DNA of 64,000 nucleotides from Phycomyces nitens (lineage: Eukaryota > Mucoromycota > Mucoromycetes > Mucorales > Phycomycetaceae): positions 2,046,001-2,110,000 of the forward strand of contig JAHRBC010000006.1 in the NCBI GenBank assembly GCA_022702545.1, given 5' to 3'. The notes under the pieces are model-generated. The model ran no database searches. It saw only the letters and a program-made list of their open reading frames with translations, and was not told the origin of the DNA. Every line of letters begins with the position of its first letter. Position 1 is the first letter of the stretch. Of the stretch, positions 1 through 12,167 are shown in pieces. A program made the translations under genes and the position numbers.

Positions 1-129
1 CCACAAGTCACAACACCACCACCACCACCACCACCACCACCACCACCACCACCATCAACAACAACAGCAGCAACAGCAGCACAAACTTTAAACTCATTTT
101 TAGATCCAACTCGGACAACCCGAGATTAA
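1..129 (+). repeat. CAC/CAA/CAG triplet tract, possibly the 3' end of a gene
   Basis: A run of about thirteen CAC/ACC triplets is followed by CAA and CAG triplets up to about base 83. All three forward frames are open through it; frame 1 reads polyproline, then a short tail, and stops with TAA at 127-129, while the other frames give poly-His/Gln or poly-Thr/Asn. It could be the low-complexity C-terminus of a gene entering from the left, but the frame cannot be chosen from this fragment. Confidence 0.35.
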
Positions 130-537
130 ACAACGACGATTTATTTTGTATAGATTGAAACATCTGATTCCTTGTTGATATATATGATTATGTATTTCGG
201 CCTAGCTATCAAGGGTAAAAGAAAATGACAAGGTAACCTTTGTGGCGATCTCAGTATTCTGTATCAAAAAGGTTCTATCCACTTCTGAGCCTTACATAAT
301 TCAACAGTCATTTTTTTTAGCAAGGTATTTTGAATGTCGTGCGTTTGGGCCTACTTGAACAGGCCCCACACGCCGACCTTGTTATTGATGGTAAATTTAT
401 ATGTGTATATGTGTATATATATATGTATATGTATATATTTGGCTTGAATTGTGTCTTTGCCATGTAATATTTTTTTTTCCTTGTTGTTTTCTCGATATTG
501 TACAGTATAATACAGCATACATTGGCGTATGTATTAG
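130..537. other. Intergenic spacer
   Basis: About 400 bp between the possible upstream gene end and the PEX13 stop codon. It is A/T-rich with an alternating TATA/TGTA microsatellite near 395-438. No gene-like reading frame is seen; short open frames are low-complexity. Confidence 0.5.
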
Positions 538-1846
538 TTAGGCAGTGGTGTCTTCGGTGGGAATACCGGGGGGATCTTGGCGTCCTTTTTGGATGATTTC
601 GACGTAATTGGCGGGAAACAGTCCCATTGTGCCATCTCTCAGGCGCCCTCTCCACCAGGCACCGACTGCCTGGGTCGTTGGGTCTTGCTTGGACAGGACA
701 GCGATGATGTCTCCTTTCTTGAGACTGATTTCCATGTTTGATTCGCCTGCAAAGTCATACAAGGCACGTGCAAATTCAAGCTTGAGAGGATCAATCTTTG
801 CATTCATATCGGGTCCACCAGCCCCCACCATTTGCTGCTGCTGTTGTTGCTGTTGGAGTTCATGCTGGTTCTTTACATTGATCAATTGGATCAGTTTGTG
901 CATCATATATGGCAATCCAACCACCAAGAACAAGAATATCATGATTGGCTTCTTGGACAATTTTGGCTGGGCGTTGGCTGTGGGGTCCTGGAACCGTTCA
1001 AACTCCGACAGGTTCATCTCACTTGAACCACTTCCAGTAACACGATTCTTGACTCGTTTGAAAAGGCGGAAGAGGGCAAAGATGCTAAACACTTGGCCAA
1101 GGTATCCTTTGAGTCGTCCAAACTGCTCAGCCACACCCACCATTGCCATAAAGCTAGAGTGGGTGGCCATGAATGTAGAATCGAGCATCTGTGCAAATCC
1201 ACCAAATGCACCAACGATACGCTCGACAACCTCGAATGCGGGGCGAGTGCCAATTTCCATGCGCTGCTGGAGGCCCATGTCTTCAGGACCTCCACCGTTC
1301 ATCATTCCAGGACGTCCATAGGGAGATCCATAGGAGCCCATGCGATTGTATGAATTCATTCCGCCGTATCCTCCATAGCCTCCATAGCCAGAAGTTCCAT
1401 AGCTGGAGCCATAACCTCCATAGCCAGAAGTGCCATAGCTGGAGCCGTAGCCTCCATAGCCAGAGGTTCCATAGCTGGAGCCATAGCCAGATGTGCCATA
1501 GCTAGATGTGCCATATGGGCGGTTCTGTGGACCATATACTGGTTGTTGGCCAAATCCTACGGTATTGCTAGAAGCTAATTTTTTTTAAAAAAAGAAAAAG
1601 AAGAAGAAGAATGATTAAGAGCTGCAGATTACGTTGCCCCATGTTCATTGTTGTTCATTGTTGTTGTTGTTGTTGTTGTTGTTGCTGTTGATTTTTAAAT
1701 ATTTAATTTTTTGTGTTTCAACAATTACCTCCTAGTCGATTAAGTGTGGCATCATTGGTTGTGCGGGATGGGACTGGAGGTGTGCTGGAATCCGTCATTG
1801 ATGGGCTATTGGCTGTAGATGTCTCCCACGGTTTGGGAGGTGACAT
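538..1846 (-). CDS. PEX13: Peroxisomal membrane protein PEX13 (docking complex)
   Basis: Two exons, complement(538..1574, 1729..1846), give 384 residues. PEX13 is the SH3-containing docking component for PEX5/PEX14 at the peroxisome membrane. The protein starts MSPPKPWE, the conserved PEX13 N-terminus, followed by a Ser/Thr-rich linker. Residues about 40-110 are Gly-Tyr-Ser repeats, a hydrophobic segment lies at about 247-266 (IMIFLFLVVGLPYMM), a short poly-Gln tract follows, and an SH3 domain at about 303-368 carries ALYDF, the WWRG tryptophans and GLFPANYVE. The 154-nt intron (donor GTAATT, acceptor TTAG) joins in phase and contains a GTT/AAC triplet run. The ATG at 1846 is chosen because it supplies PPKPWE; an open reading from 1359 alone would lose the family N-terminus. 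Identification is secure; the Tyr-Gly repeat length is probably variable. Confidence 0.93.
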
Positions 1847-2959
1847 GCAAAGAGTTAAGGGGAAAAAGAAAGAAAGAGAGAAAGAGGAAAAAAAATGTGT
1901 ATAAAGGCGGATTTGAAATGATTAGAAAATTATAATAATAAAAAAACAGCACCAAAATGTCTCTGCATACTGCGATGCGGTGGTATTAGGAGTCTTGGAT
2001 TGTTCCTATTTTGGACCAATTATCAATTGGCAATTCAGTCGGCTTCACATGGATTGGTTTCTGTGCTGACAAAGATAAAATATTCTCTGAGAAAAAAAAA
2101 GCAAAAGGCAAATTTGTTCATGGTACAAAATCCAGTGCACCTGTTTTGTACAAATTTCAGAATCTTCATATTGGCTAAAACTAATTGGCGTTCGTATCTC
2201 CCCAGGATTTTTTTTGTTCCTTCGAATTATTATAAAGCAAAACAGATTTTGAAAATGTCCAAATGGTTTTGAGCTCCAATGGGGTTGCTCGTAAAAGAGT
2301 CGCTTTTTGGGTAATATGATTGGCCCAAAATATCCAAATTTATTTTTCAAAAAAAATAAATAAATCGGTTGTATTGGTTGGTCATGGTTGGCACTTGCGA
2401 GTAACCAGGTTGTGGAAATGTACCAAGAGACAAATATTGATAGATAATATTTCAGGACAGGGCCATCAATAGACTCTTGATATATTTCTGGAAACAATGC
2501 CATTTGGTTCCTGAATATGATGATTAGTGTGGATCCAGGCAAGCAAATGACTATTCCAAGCATTTCTTGTGTGCCAAGACTCAAATGTGGAACATCGCAC
2601 AATGCTTGTATCAAAGACAATGATAACTGTATATATATATATTATTGAAAATTGAATATTCTGTTGTGGCTAGATATTCCGTACAATCCCTTGCCACTAT
2701 TAAAAAATAACCACTTAATAAATGCTTGGATATTCCTATCACGGCCTCCTGATCTAAAGTCATGATTGTTATGAATCTGACCATGGTTCCTTTTTGCATT
2801 GTTCACAGATCACAAAATGTTCAAGAGACTGCAATTAAACGTCACTGGTGTGTAACAGTATCAAGCTTATTTTTATACATCTGTTTCGCTGCGCACAATC
2901 AATCCTATTCTCCTTTTTATCTCTCTCTCTCTCTCTTTCACACAATCTATTTGTAAACA
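1847..2959. other. Divergent intergenic region between PEX13 and PMP3
   Basis: About 1.1 kb upstream of both the minus-strand PEX13 and the plus-strand PMP3, so it should contain both promoters. It has purine-rich (1860-1895) and CT-rich (2920-2940) tracts, the latter just upstream of the PMP3 ATG. Open frames here (for example 2045-2620 on the minus strand) have no recognisable motif and biased low-complexity composition. Confidence 0.45.
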
Positions 2960-3330
2960 ATGGGTGACATCTGCCTTATACTCATCATCTTACTGCTGCC
3001 TCCCCTTGGTGTATTCCTGATGGATGGTTGTGGAGTCGATTTCTGGATCAACGTGTAAGTTGCTAGTGATCAAGAGTATATGCATCTTTAACCTGTGTTT
3101 CTAGTTGCCTTACTCTTCTGGGCTATATTCCTGGTAAGTCCTTTTTTTTTCTGTTTTTTGTTTTGTGTTTTGAAAACACACGTATTTACTTGCAATTTTA
3201 CATAGGCCATATCCACGGATTCTATGTGCTCATCAAACAAAGAGAGAGACGTCAGCTGGAACAGACCACCACTTATGTCGTTATCCCTTCTCCTGGATAT
3301 GGTGCTGCTCCCCCTCCACCTTACAAATAA
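2960..3330 (+). CDS. PMP3: Plasma membrane proteolipid 3 family protein (Pmp3/UPF0057)
   Basis: Three exons, join(2960..3054, 3105..3133, 3206..3330), give 82 residues. Pmp3 proteins are tiny two-helix membrane proteolipids that affect membrane potential and cation tolerance. The family signature is clear: a first hydrophobic helix ending LLPPLGVFLMDGCG, then FWINV, then CLTLLGYIPGHIHGFYVLIK. The second exon is only 29 nt and both introns have GTAAGT donors, so the gene is invisible as a single reading frame. After the second helix there is a charged stretch and a Pro/Tyr/Gly-rich tail (GYGAAPPPPYK) longer than in the short yeast protein, typical of tailed fungal Pmp3 paralogues. Confidence 0.9.
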
Positions 3331-3737
3331 ACATATACTTTCCTTTTTATATATATATAATATTATCAGCCGGGAATTTAATGCTACAAAGCGTCCTGTG
3401 CTACTGGTGCTAAACAATAGAAAGCCTTTTAAAAAAAAACAAGAATACCTCTGCAGTATAAGCAACTGTTTTAATCGACCAAGCTATTTACCACTTGGAC
3501 CAACAAAATAAAATCCGTGCAACCAATTCCTCAATACCCAACCCTCTTACCCGGCCCTTGACCACCACCCAGCCATTCGTTTCCCAAACTCTAATATATA
3601 TATATAAAGAACTTGTCCATTGTCCCTCCTTTTTTAAACGTCATCATATTTTCAATATCCGCCAGGTAAACAACATGTCAATCTGTCGTTTTTTGAAAAA
3701 ACAAACGGAAAGGAAAGACTTGCCCTTTTTCTATTCA
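3331..3737. other. Intergenic/5' leader region upstream of uL1m
   Basis: About 400 bp between the PMP3 stop and the preferred uL1m start. A TATATATATATAAAG motif near 3592-3606 could be a core promoter. An in-frame upstream ATG at 3675 exists, so part of this region may be coding if that start is used. Confidence 0.4.
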
Positions 3738-4783
3738 ATGATCGCCCTGACAGCACGCTCATCGATCCCCACCCGGAGCGTTCTCTGTCGTGCACTGGCC
3801 AACAATGCCCAGGTCAACATTACCCGATCATACGCCACAAAGAAGAAGAAGAAGCAGACCACACGCTTGAATCCCGATGCCCTCGAAATTCAAGAAGCCG
3901 TGCGTGTCCTAAAGGCATTCGAGGTCGGCAACCCTGAGCATCAGTTTGAGGCCCATGTCCAGTGCAAAGTCGAAAAGTCAACCCCCCTTATCCGTGGCTC
4001 GCTTGTGTTGCCCAAGAGCATCAAGCAGGAAGCTACGATCCTTGTGTTTGCTAGCGGCAAAAAGGCCGAAGAGGCTCGTGCTGCAGGTGCACACTTTGTA
4101 GGCGGTGAAGAGTTGATTGAAAAGGTCAAGAACAACGAGATCAAATTCGACAAGTGTATCTCTACACCTGCCATGTTCCCTGCTGTCACAAAGATTGCAA
4201 AGGTCCTCGGACCAAAGGGTCTCATGCCCACCGTAAAAAAGGGTACGCCAATGGGCACACACAAAAAAAAAACATGTGTTATATATATATGACAGGGCAA
4301 TGTGTATGTGGTTATGTGATGGGCATGTATTTATGTATGTTATGGTCTAGGTACTGTGACTGATGATGTGACAAATGTTGTCCGGACCTCAAAGAGCTCC
4401 TTTGACTTTAAGGCTGACAAGTTGGGTGTCTTGCACACCGGAATTGGCAAGATCAACTTTGATGGACAGGACGTCGAGGGTAAGTTTGTGGGGGTGGTTG
4501 GCTAATGGCATAATATTGATTTCCCCAATTATCTTTGTAGCCAACCTTAGAGCCATCATTGAAGAGTTAAAGGTGTTTGGCAAGGCCAACAACTTGAAGG
4601 GTAATATTTAGAGAGCTAGGGGGAATCTCCAAGAAACTGTATATGTGTATATATATTGGATTTATATGTTTGCTGATTCCAATACCACGATTGTTTTTTT
4701 TATTTTTAGCCATGGTCCAGCACGTCGTTCTCTCTTCTACCCGTGGACCCGGCATTGTGATTGCTGGCGGCCACACTCTCTAG
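3738..4783 (+). CDS. MRPL1: Mitochondrial large-subunit ribosomal protein uL1m (MRPL1)
   Basis: Four exons, join(3738..4242, 4351..4479, 4541..4600, 4710..4783), give 255 residues; every intron is phase 1. uL1m forms the L1 stalk of the mitoribosome. The protein has a basic, Ser/Thr-rich presequence (MIALTARSSIPTRS... SYATKKKKK) and then the L1 fold, with GGEELIEK, the signature KVLGPKGLMPTVKKGTVT and a C-terminal LSSTRGPGIVIAGG. The start at 3738 gives a normal targeting peptide; an in-frame ATG at 3675 would add 21 residues and cannot be excluded. The next gene is also a mitoribosomal protein, but the gap between them looks like two independent transcription units. Confidence 0.9.
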
Positions 4784-5005
4784 ACCATTCTGTTTCTGCT
4801 TATCCATAAAAACCAAGACTTCAAAAAAAAATCTTAATAAACATAACATAGTCCATCCATTCATCCTATTGAGCCCTGATAACTGAGATTAAAATATAAC
4901 ATCTTGACAATTGTTGTGACTTGTCTTTACTTGTAAACAAAATATGAAAAAACATGGCCAATGGTGATGTGACAGGTTCCATTTCTCTCCAACAACTCCA
5001 CAATC

Positions 5006-5934
5006 ATGGCCTCGTTGTTGCGTAACCTTTCAAGAACTGGTTGTGCCCACTCAAGATTGGTTGGACGTGCGATACGACCCTTTTCTAGCACACCAAACGT
5101 TGCAACTTCGCATGGATTGCTGCGATTGAAAGAATATTACGAAAGCACTCTGTCAGAGGACTTGATGGTCCTTACATATGATCACACACGTGCTGCTCCT
5201 GCCACCTTCAAATATCCCGACGTTCAGGCACAAATCGAGAGCGCATTGACAGCCGAAACTTCCACACCAGCCCCTAAACCTTCCACCCCGTCAGCCGATG
5301 CTACTCGTACTCGCAAGGGTGGAAAGCCTGTCAAGCCTCTCCAGCCTCTCAAGAGTGCCAGAACCATTCCAAAACTCGACAAAATTACTCTGCATGCCAT
5401 GGTAAACGATGCAATTGGAAACAAGAGCAATCTCTTGTCGGCCTTTATGGCTTTCCAGAGCATCACTGCCACTCGCCCAGAGGTTGTATATGCCAGAAAC
5501 TCTGTCGCCAATTGGAAGCTTCGGTAAATAATTCACAATGCAAGAGGGAGGGAAAGCAAGACGGACTCATCAGCAATCTACGTGTTTTTTCTTTTGTTTT
5601 TATATGTGTGGGTAGTGAGGGTATGCCAATTGGTGTCAAGGTGACATTGCGTGGTGATGAAATGTACCAATTTATGGATAAGTTGGTAGAGATTGTTCTG
5701 CCACGTCTCAAGGAATGGCCAGGTATGTCCATGACTTCAGGTGACGGCAACGGCAATGTTGCCATTGGATTCCCTCCCTCTGCCCTCGCCTTGTTCCCTG
5801 AAATCGAGGGTTCGTTCGATGTCTACCCTAGAATGACCGGTTTTGATGTCACCTTTAACACGACCGCCTACACCAACACCGATGGCCGTCTTCTCCTTTC
5901 CGGCCTCTCTGTTCCCTTTACAAGCAAGAAATAA
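5006..5934 (+). CDS. MRPL7: Mitochondrial large-subunit ribosomal protein uL5m
   Basis: Two exons, join(5006..5523, 5616..5934), give 278 residues. uL5m belongs to the central protuberance of the mitoribosome. The start MASLLRNLSRTGCAHSRLVG is an Arg-rich mitochondrial presequence. The L5 core begins around LDKITLHAMVNDAIGNKSNL, and the family motif is split across the intron as WKLR/EGMPIGVKVTLRGDEMY. The C-terminal half contains the L5 features FPEIEG and YPRMTGFDVTFNTTA. A Pro/Thr/Lys-rich insert at about residues 85-115 is typical of fungal versions. The 92-nt intron (GTAAAT..TAG) joins in phase 2. Confidence 0.92.
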
Positions 5935-6123
5935 TATAGATTCTATCCAGGAGGTGGGGTCCTTGGATCAAAAAATATAAAAAAGAAAGAAAGAAAGAGA
6001 TAGAGAGAGAGTAAATGTAGTTTGTAATAAACATGAAAATTAAGCATCATTTTCTCTGTATATAAAAATGATTTAAAAAAAAGAAAGAAGAAGAATATAT
6101 GTATATGTGTGTGGATCTATTGG

Positions 6124-8929
6124 TTAAAGTTGTCGTGACCTTGAAGACGCTTGTCCCGAAAGTGCGTACAGACTGGCCTGCTTGACGGCCTTGTTTCTTT
6201 CCTTCATGTGCGCTTTATAATCGGTCCACAGCCTCCAGGGGAACGAAAACACCTTTCGGCCGTATTTCAGTACACAAATCACCGTCCACACACCGAGCGC
6301 AAACACTAACAGGTTTGGTGAGTCGTTTATCTTCTTTTTATATATTTTGTTCCAGGATCACTACTTACCGGTCAGCAAGTATGACAGCAGGGCGTATGCG
6401 GTGTCTAGCCAGGGATTCTTGGCTCTGCTGGCCAGAATACATTCTATGTCTACCTCTAGTTTCTTTAGCTAATAAAGACAGTGAGTCACCAAATGTTACA
6501 ATATAAATGCACTCACAGCTGAGAAATGAGATTCTGGAATATTCTTGATCAAGAGTTCCATGCGAGACCGAGTGCCATCAACATCAGATTGGATGTACCT
6601 CACCAACCGTTCCGTGTTTTCCAGAGACGCCTTGAAGCTGTCAAGCTCACTCTGGAGAGCACCAACATTCAGCTTGAGGCAATCTTTGCGGTAGTCAAAC
6701 GGATTCACGCCTCTGAAAGGAACATTGTTGAGCAAGAGGGAAGGTGCACGCCCACATGAATTGGTAGCTGCCTGATCCCCATGATGGTCAGTAGTCGTAA
6801 AATAAGCAGAGTTGTCTAGATGGGTACTCGAGTTTCTCTTTTCACTAGGGTTCTCATGGGATCTTGGACTATGGAAATCAAAGGTCGAGTTGGGCCGTGA
6901 CAAGGCCACGGACCGACCATAGTGATCAAAGTCATCCAAAGACAAGCTAGCAATATTGTATTTTTGAATATTCAAAAATTCCTAAAAAAAAATTGGCTGA
7001 GAATCGATATGTTTATCCAACACCCTAAACGTACCTGACTGTCTCTAAGGCTGTCCTTGATCTCTTTTATCCGACCATTGACAGTATTTGATAATGACAT
7101 TGCCTCCTCATAGCAATCTACACTTTGAAGCCCAAAATAAGATCAATGCAGAATAAACCAAGATACTTACACTTGGTCATTATCGCATTCCTCTGCCACC
7201 AACGATACGTGCAAGTCAAACAAAAGACCTTTTTTTTTGTACATCAATTGGTATGGATAAAGCATACATGACATCTATTGGTGCTTACCACTCTCTACCA
7301 ACATGTCCTCTGGAAGTTGGACAAGTTTAACGAATTCAATGCCATCTGTACTGCTGGCCTGTACTTGAACTATATCATCATGCCAAATAAGCACATGCTT
7401 ATAACATATCCGTGAGCCATACCGATGGTTCGGTCATGCCTGTCTTCTGCCGACAGAGGTTCACTCGAAATTATTTCTACTTCATCTAGTTCTGTATCAC
7501 TATTTTCGTACTCTTCTGCCGCAAGGGGTGCTTTGTGGCGTATTTTCAGCTTTCCATCCCGTTCATACTCTTTCAGCAGCCCCGTAACCTCACTTGGAAG
7601 CGTATCGTAATCGAACAAAAGAGTCTTTGATGTGCCTGAATGGTCTGTACTCATGGACTCTAGCATAATATCTTCATGGCTACTCTTTGTGTTGTGAATT
7701 CCCAGAGTTTGTTTGGGTTGGTCCGAGAAACTATTGGGATTTTCGGTTTCTGGCTGTCCATCCTCCTGCTCATCCTCACCCTCTAAATTTGCCTCGTCTT
7801 CTTCGTCTTCATCCTCGTACTCTTCTTCATTTTCATCGTAGTCCTCATCATCTACTTCGTCTTCATCCTCAACCTCAAACTCTTCATCCTCGTCTTCATA
7901 CCACAACTGAGAATCCGGGGCTGCAAACTGGGTGACAATGCTTCCGACAGAATGGCGTCGTTCGGTGAGCTTTGGAGCCTCTTCATTCTGGATGTCGGGT
8001 GTGATGGGCTGTGTACTCGAGGACGTCATACGACGGTGTAGATTAGGATGCCAAAATCGACCTCTGAGAGGGGTATTGGCAGCCAGTTTGCGCAGTCTTT
8101 CAGACGAAGACGCTCGTTTTACGGCTGGTTTATTATTGACAGCAAGGGTTTCTGAAGAAAACATTTCATCGTCGCAAGAAGACTCGTCTTCAGCATGTTT
8201 TAATTTCGAGTCTCGCTTTATAAGAGACTTGTACCACGATTGCCGATGCTCCGGAGCATCCCAACCATCCTTGCCAAGAGTGGATGGGGGAGGTGTGCTG
8301 TGAGACGTGCGGGCAGAGAGTGTGCCAATTGAAGGTGTGGTGGTATCTGATGTATTGAATGGGTTGCCAGTGCTTTCAAGAGGCACAGAAACCTGTTCCT
8401 TGGTTGGATTCGATCTAGTGGTCTTGATCTCTAAGTATTCAAATGAGCTGATATTTCAAATAACAACAACAACAACTCTTTTTTTTTTCAAGCTGGTTTA
8501 CCAATAGGACGAGGACGACCCTCCTTTACGACTGGCTTGCGGGTCGGCTGAGAGAGATTAGATGTCATTTTGGTGAGCATGAGAATATCTGCATTAGACA
8601 CTGCTCCAAGCATGTCCTTTGCTAAAACACAAATTTGAGATGCTTTTAATGAGCCCCGATATTCCAGGCCGACTCCTACCCTTTTGAGATTCAGAGCTAG
8701 ATTCTCGCTCGAGAGACCACCCATTCGAACCCTCGGCCATCAAAGGCGGGTTCTTGATGGGCGAGGTCTCTAGCCAACCTCTGCTGCTGTCTACGGCAAA
8801 GAACTGCTTGGGATTGTCGTCATTGGGTGGACGATGGCGAAGGGGTGGTGGCGGCTTGGGCTGACCAGAGTCGCTTGATCGCTGGCTAGTGTTTCGCCAA
8901 TGGTCAATTTCATTGAGATGAGGCTGCAT
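6124..8929 (-). CDS. Unrecognised 783-residue coiled-coil, C-terminally membrane-anchored protein
   Basis: Nine exons, complement(6124..6305, 6369..6468, 6517..6981, 7035..7122, 7171..7228, 7289..7369, 7423..8430, 8502..8621, 8680..8929); every junction is GT-AG and in phase, so the model is strong although I do not recognise the family. The protein starts MQPHLNEIDHW. Residues about 1-300 are Ser/Pro-rich and look disordered, and about 300-350 are almost uninterrupted Asp/Glu. A folded-looking part follows (VQLPEDMLVESGLLFDLHVS, then VDCYEEAMSLSNTVNGRIK). A heptad-like stretch lies at about 625-680 (ALQSELDSFKASLENTERLV). One hydrophobic segment at about 705-735 (YALLSYLLTVFALGVWTVIC) precedes a basic tail of about 45 residues, suggesting a tail-anchored ER, nuclear-envelope or organelle protein (inference). 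It is transcribed divergently from LRO1 across about 350 bp. Confidence 0.8.
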
Positions 8930-9279
8930 GAGCCGCACTTTTAGAGATTATTGAGAGCTGTTTGGCGGTAGAGTACAAGAATGAAATGGTTGAATGTCCG
9001 CTATTTTTTATGCGCTCTGGATAAATAGATAGATAGATAAATAGATAGAGAGGTTGAGATTGAGAGACAGAGAGAGAGAGAGAGCAGAAATCACAAATGG
9101 GGCAGAATGATTGGAATTTCGAGCGTCGATCATTTTTTCTATTTTTGACTTTTTATGATTTTTATATATATACCAAATTTGGGGGATTGATTAATTAAAA
9201 GTACGACATGCGTTTAAATTCTCGCATTTTCTTTTTTTATTTCTTGCTGTGTTTACAAGTCTGTCTCTCTTCTCTTTCG
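8930..9279. other. Divergent promoter region, unknown gene / LRO1
   Basis: A 350-bp spacer between divergently transcribed genes. It holds GATA tetranucleotide repeats (about 9020-9050), a GA microsatellite (about 9060-9085) and a TATATATA run near 9163. An in-frame ATG at 9208 would extend LRO1 by 24 hydrophobic residues. Confidence 0.4.
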
Positions 9280-12167
9280 ATGAAACAACGTAGAAAAAAC
9301 TCACAAAAGCCGGCCGAATGGTCAAAGGCATCTGGATCCAATATCCAAATCAAACACTCTGCCTCGGAACCAGTAATTAGCAATGAACCCCGCGAACTTC
9401 CCGAGGATATCATGAAAGACGTCTCGGCCCTCTTTAAGCCAAAACCGGTGCCGTTTTGGAAACGAAAGCGGTTCCATTTCGTAGTGGGAGTTACTGTGGG
9501 ATTAATGGGAGCACTCTATGGAGCATCCACGACTCCCATGGCACAGACCCACCTCAACGACCTTCAAGCCTTCTTGGCCCTCCAGATTGCCGAGATGGAT
9601 ATCCAGAGCATGTTGCCAGCCACAGAGGCAGTGGATGAAATGCTTGGCAACTTTACAAACTTTCTCAAACCGGCTCCCACAAGCGATATACCCTTTATGC
9701 CTGCAACAGCCTTCAAGTACGTGCTTTGGTTGATGGAATATCAAATTAACGCATTGGAGTTTTTAGGGATGAATTGGACTTGAAGCCACACTTTCCAGTC
9801 GTCTTGATTCCAGGCATCGTATCTTCAGGACTCGAAAGTTGGGGAACATCTGAAAAGTCACGCAAGTATTTCAGAAAGCGCATGTGGGGCACAACCAGTA
9901 AGTAGACCCTGAAAGCTGCCAAGTGTGTTCTGTATTGACATCTAGGACTCGCTAGCCATGTTCAGGTCTGTGCTGTTGGACAAGGAACTCTGGACGGAAC
10001 ATGTCAAGTTAGATACCGTTACTGGTCTGGATCCCCCTGGAATCAAGCTGCGTGCTGCCCTGGGTAAGAACCATCAACTACGTCATAATTAGCCGGACAT
10101 CACTAGATGACATACATACCTACATTCTTATTTTATTTATTTTAACAAAAATAGGTTTGGATGCTGCTGATTACTTTGTAGCTGGGTGAGTTTCATTATT
10201 GGCATAAAGCCCATTGTTTCTTTTTTTGGATGATATTAAATTGGCATGTGAATCTATAGATACTGGGTTTGGGCCAAGATTATAGAAAATCTGGCCACAA
10301 TTGGCTATGATAGCAACACAATGCACCTGGCCAGTTATGACTGGCGGCTGTCTTTTTCTAATCTTCAAGTGCGAGACAAGTATTTCTCTCGATTGATGAA
10401 CACTATCGAGACATCCAAGAAGTCGGGTGGACTAAAGACGGTTGTGATTACACATTCGATGGGTAAGCATTATTATACATATGATTATGTGTGTAGTTTA
10501 TATTATTATTATTATTATTATTATCATGACAATTCAAACTAACTTGCACGTTTTGCCTTGCCTGTTAAATTGCAAATATTACTATACAACAAGGCGGCGT
10601 ATTGTTTCCGTATTTCTTAAAGTGGGCTGAGAGTCCACTGGGTGGAAACGGTGGGCCAACTTGGGCCGACGATTACATTGAATCATTTGTCAATATTGCC
10701 GGACCCATGGCAGGCGTTCCAAAGGCCATGACATGCATGTTGTCAGGTAAGCCCAGGTATCTTTTCTTTTTTTTTGGGGGGTGTGTGTTTGGCCAGTTTC
10801 TGAACTTTCACCAGGCGAGACTAGGGATACCATGGCTGTAGGCAGCTTTGGCGCTTATCTCTTGGAAAAGTTCTTTTCCCGAAAGGAACGAGCAAGTCTG
10901 ATGCGTAGTTGGGGAGGTGGCAGCTCAATGCTTCCAAAAGGCACAGATCTTATATGGGGAACCCACGAGAGAGCACCGGATGATGAAGAGGATGAGTCAC
11001 ACCAAACCCACGGCAACATGATCTCCTTTGTCTCGCCTGCTCTTCTTCCCAAGGCTGACCTAAAGTCAAATGTTACGGATGGTTTGGTACAGAACCATAC
11101 TTCTGAAGATGCCATGAACCTCTTACGTCGGGTCGCACCTTCCGACTATAGTGAGCTCCTAAGGCTAAACTACTCTTATGGAATCACAACGTCCAAGAAA
11201 CAGCTCGAGGCCAATAATGACGATCCTACGAAATGGGCAAATCCTTTCGAGTCTCAGCTGCCAAGAGGTAAGGGATTTATCAGCGTATTTTCAGACAGCC
11301 ATTAACCAATATTGCAAGCCCCCAACATGAAGATATTCTGCTTTTATGGTGTCGGACTGCCTACTGAGCGCAGTTATTACTATTCTGCAACTACAGATGG
11401 GACATCGCCAGCCTGCAATAGTACAAGCCAGTGTGATGAATCTATTGATGGAAACTGTACTCTGTCCGACTCTGATAAAGTGACCGAGATAGATGCTCAT
11501 CAGCTACAGGCTCCTCATCTGGTAAATAATAAAATAAAAAACACGGGTCAAAGTGTTCATCCAACCCCATCTAATAATATTGGCTCTATAGTTTATCGAT
11601 TCCACGGTCAATAATCCTGCGGCAAGAGTAGAGACGGGAGTACGGTTTGGCAACGGGTAAGTCCTACCACGTTCTATGACAACAACAAAAAACACAAAGA
11701 TTGCACACATTTGATAATTATATAATACAGAATATACCCAATTTTCAATTTTTTTTATAAATTGAAAACACTAACATTGATGAGTTTGTAGTGATGGCAC
11801 GGTTCCGCTGATCTCATTGGGCTACATGTGTACTCCCTCGGGAGGTTGGACAAAACATGCCGATCTTTATAACCCTGGTCATAATCCTGTCACAATCAAA
11901 GAGTATGTGAACGAACAGCCAGAGAGTAAACTGGATGTTCGGGGTGGCAGCAAGGCAGGAGACCATATCGACATTCTTGGCAACTGGGAAATGACCGTAA
12001 GTTGGACCCAAACGCCTTGACAACAGTTGCTAATACTTTAAGATGATTGGATTGTATAGTTGGATGTCCTCAGGGTCGTCTCAAATCAATCGTTCAACAT
12101 TACCAACCGACTCATCACCAAGATTGACGAGTTTGCGCAAAAGATCAATCTTGAGCATGAGAACTAG
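9280..12167 (+). CDS. LRO1: Phospholipid:diacylglycerol acyltransferase (LRO1/PDAT)
   Basis: Eleven exons, join(9280..9716, 9767..9897, 9956..10063, 10155..10185, 10260..10462, 10594..10746, 10815..11267, 11319..11521, 11592..11656, 11792..11996, 12060..12167), give 698 residues; all phases agree. The enzyme moves an acyl chain from a phospholipid to diacylglycerol to make triacylglycerol in the ER. A basic cytosolic N-terminus (KRKRFHF) precedes one signal-anchor helix at about 64-82, as in yeast Lro1. The LCAT-type alpha/beta hydrolase core shows PVVLIPGIVSSGLESW (lid/oxyanion region), the nucleophile motif HSMGG (Ser about 302), GDGTVPL (Asp about 596) and DHIDILG (His about 653), a full triad. 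The start at 9280 matches the family layout; 9208 is an in-frame alternative. It converges on dolichol kinase with a 161-bp gap. Confidence 0.95.

Noticed and set aside
608..1321. 237-codon plus-strand frame opposite PEX13
   Set aside because: It is the antisense of a well-supported PEX13 exon and has no family motif.
2045..2620. 191-codon minus-strand frame in the PEX13-PMP3 spacer
   Set aside because: No motif, low-complexity Ile/Phe/Leu-rich composition typical of translated A/T-rich spacer, and no supporting splice structure.
7687..8303. Plus-strand frames opposite the acidic exon of the unknown protein
   Set aside because: They are antisense products of the GAA/GAT-rich exon (His/Pro/Leu/Arg-rich) within a consistent nine-exon gene on the other strand.
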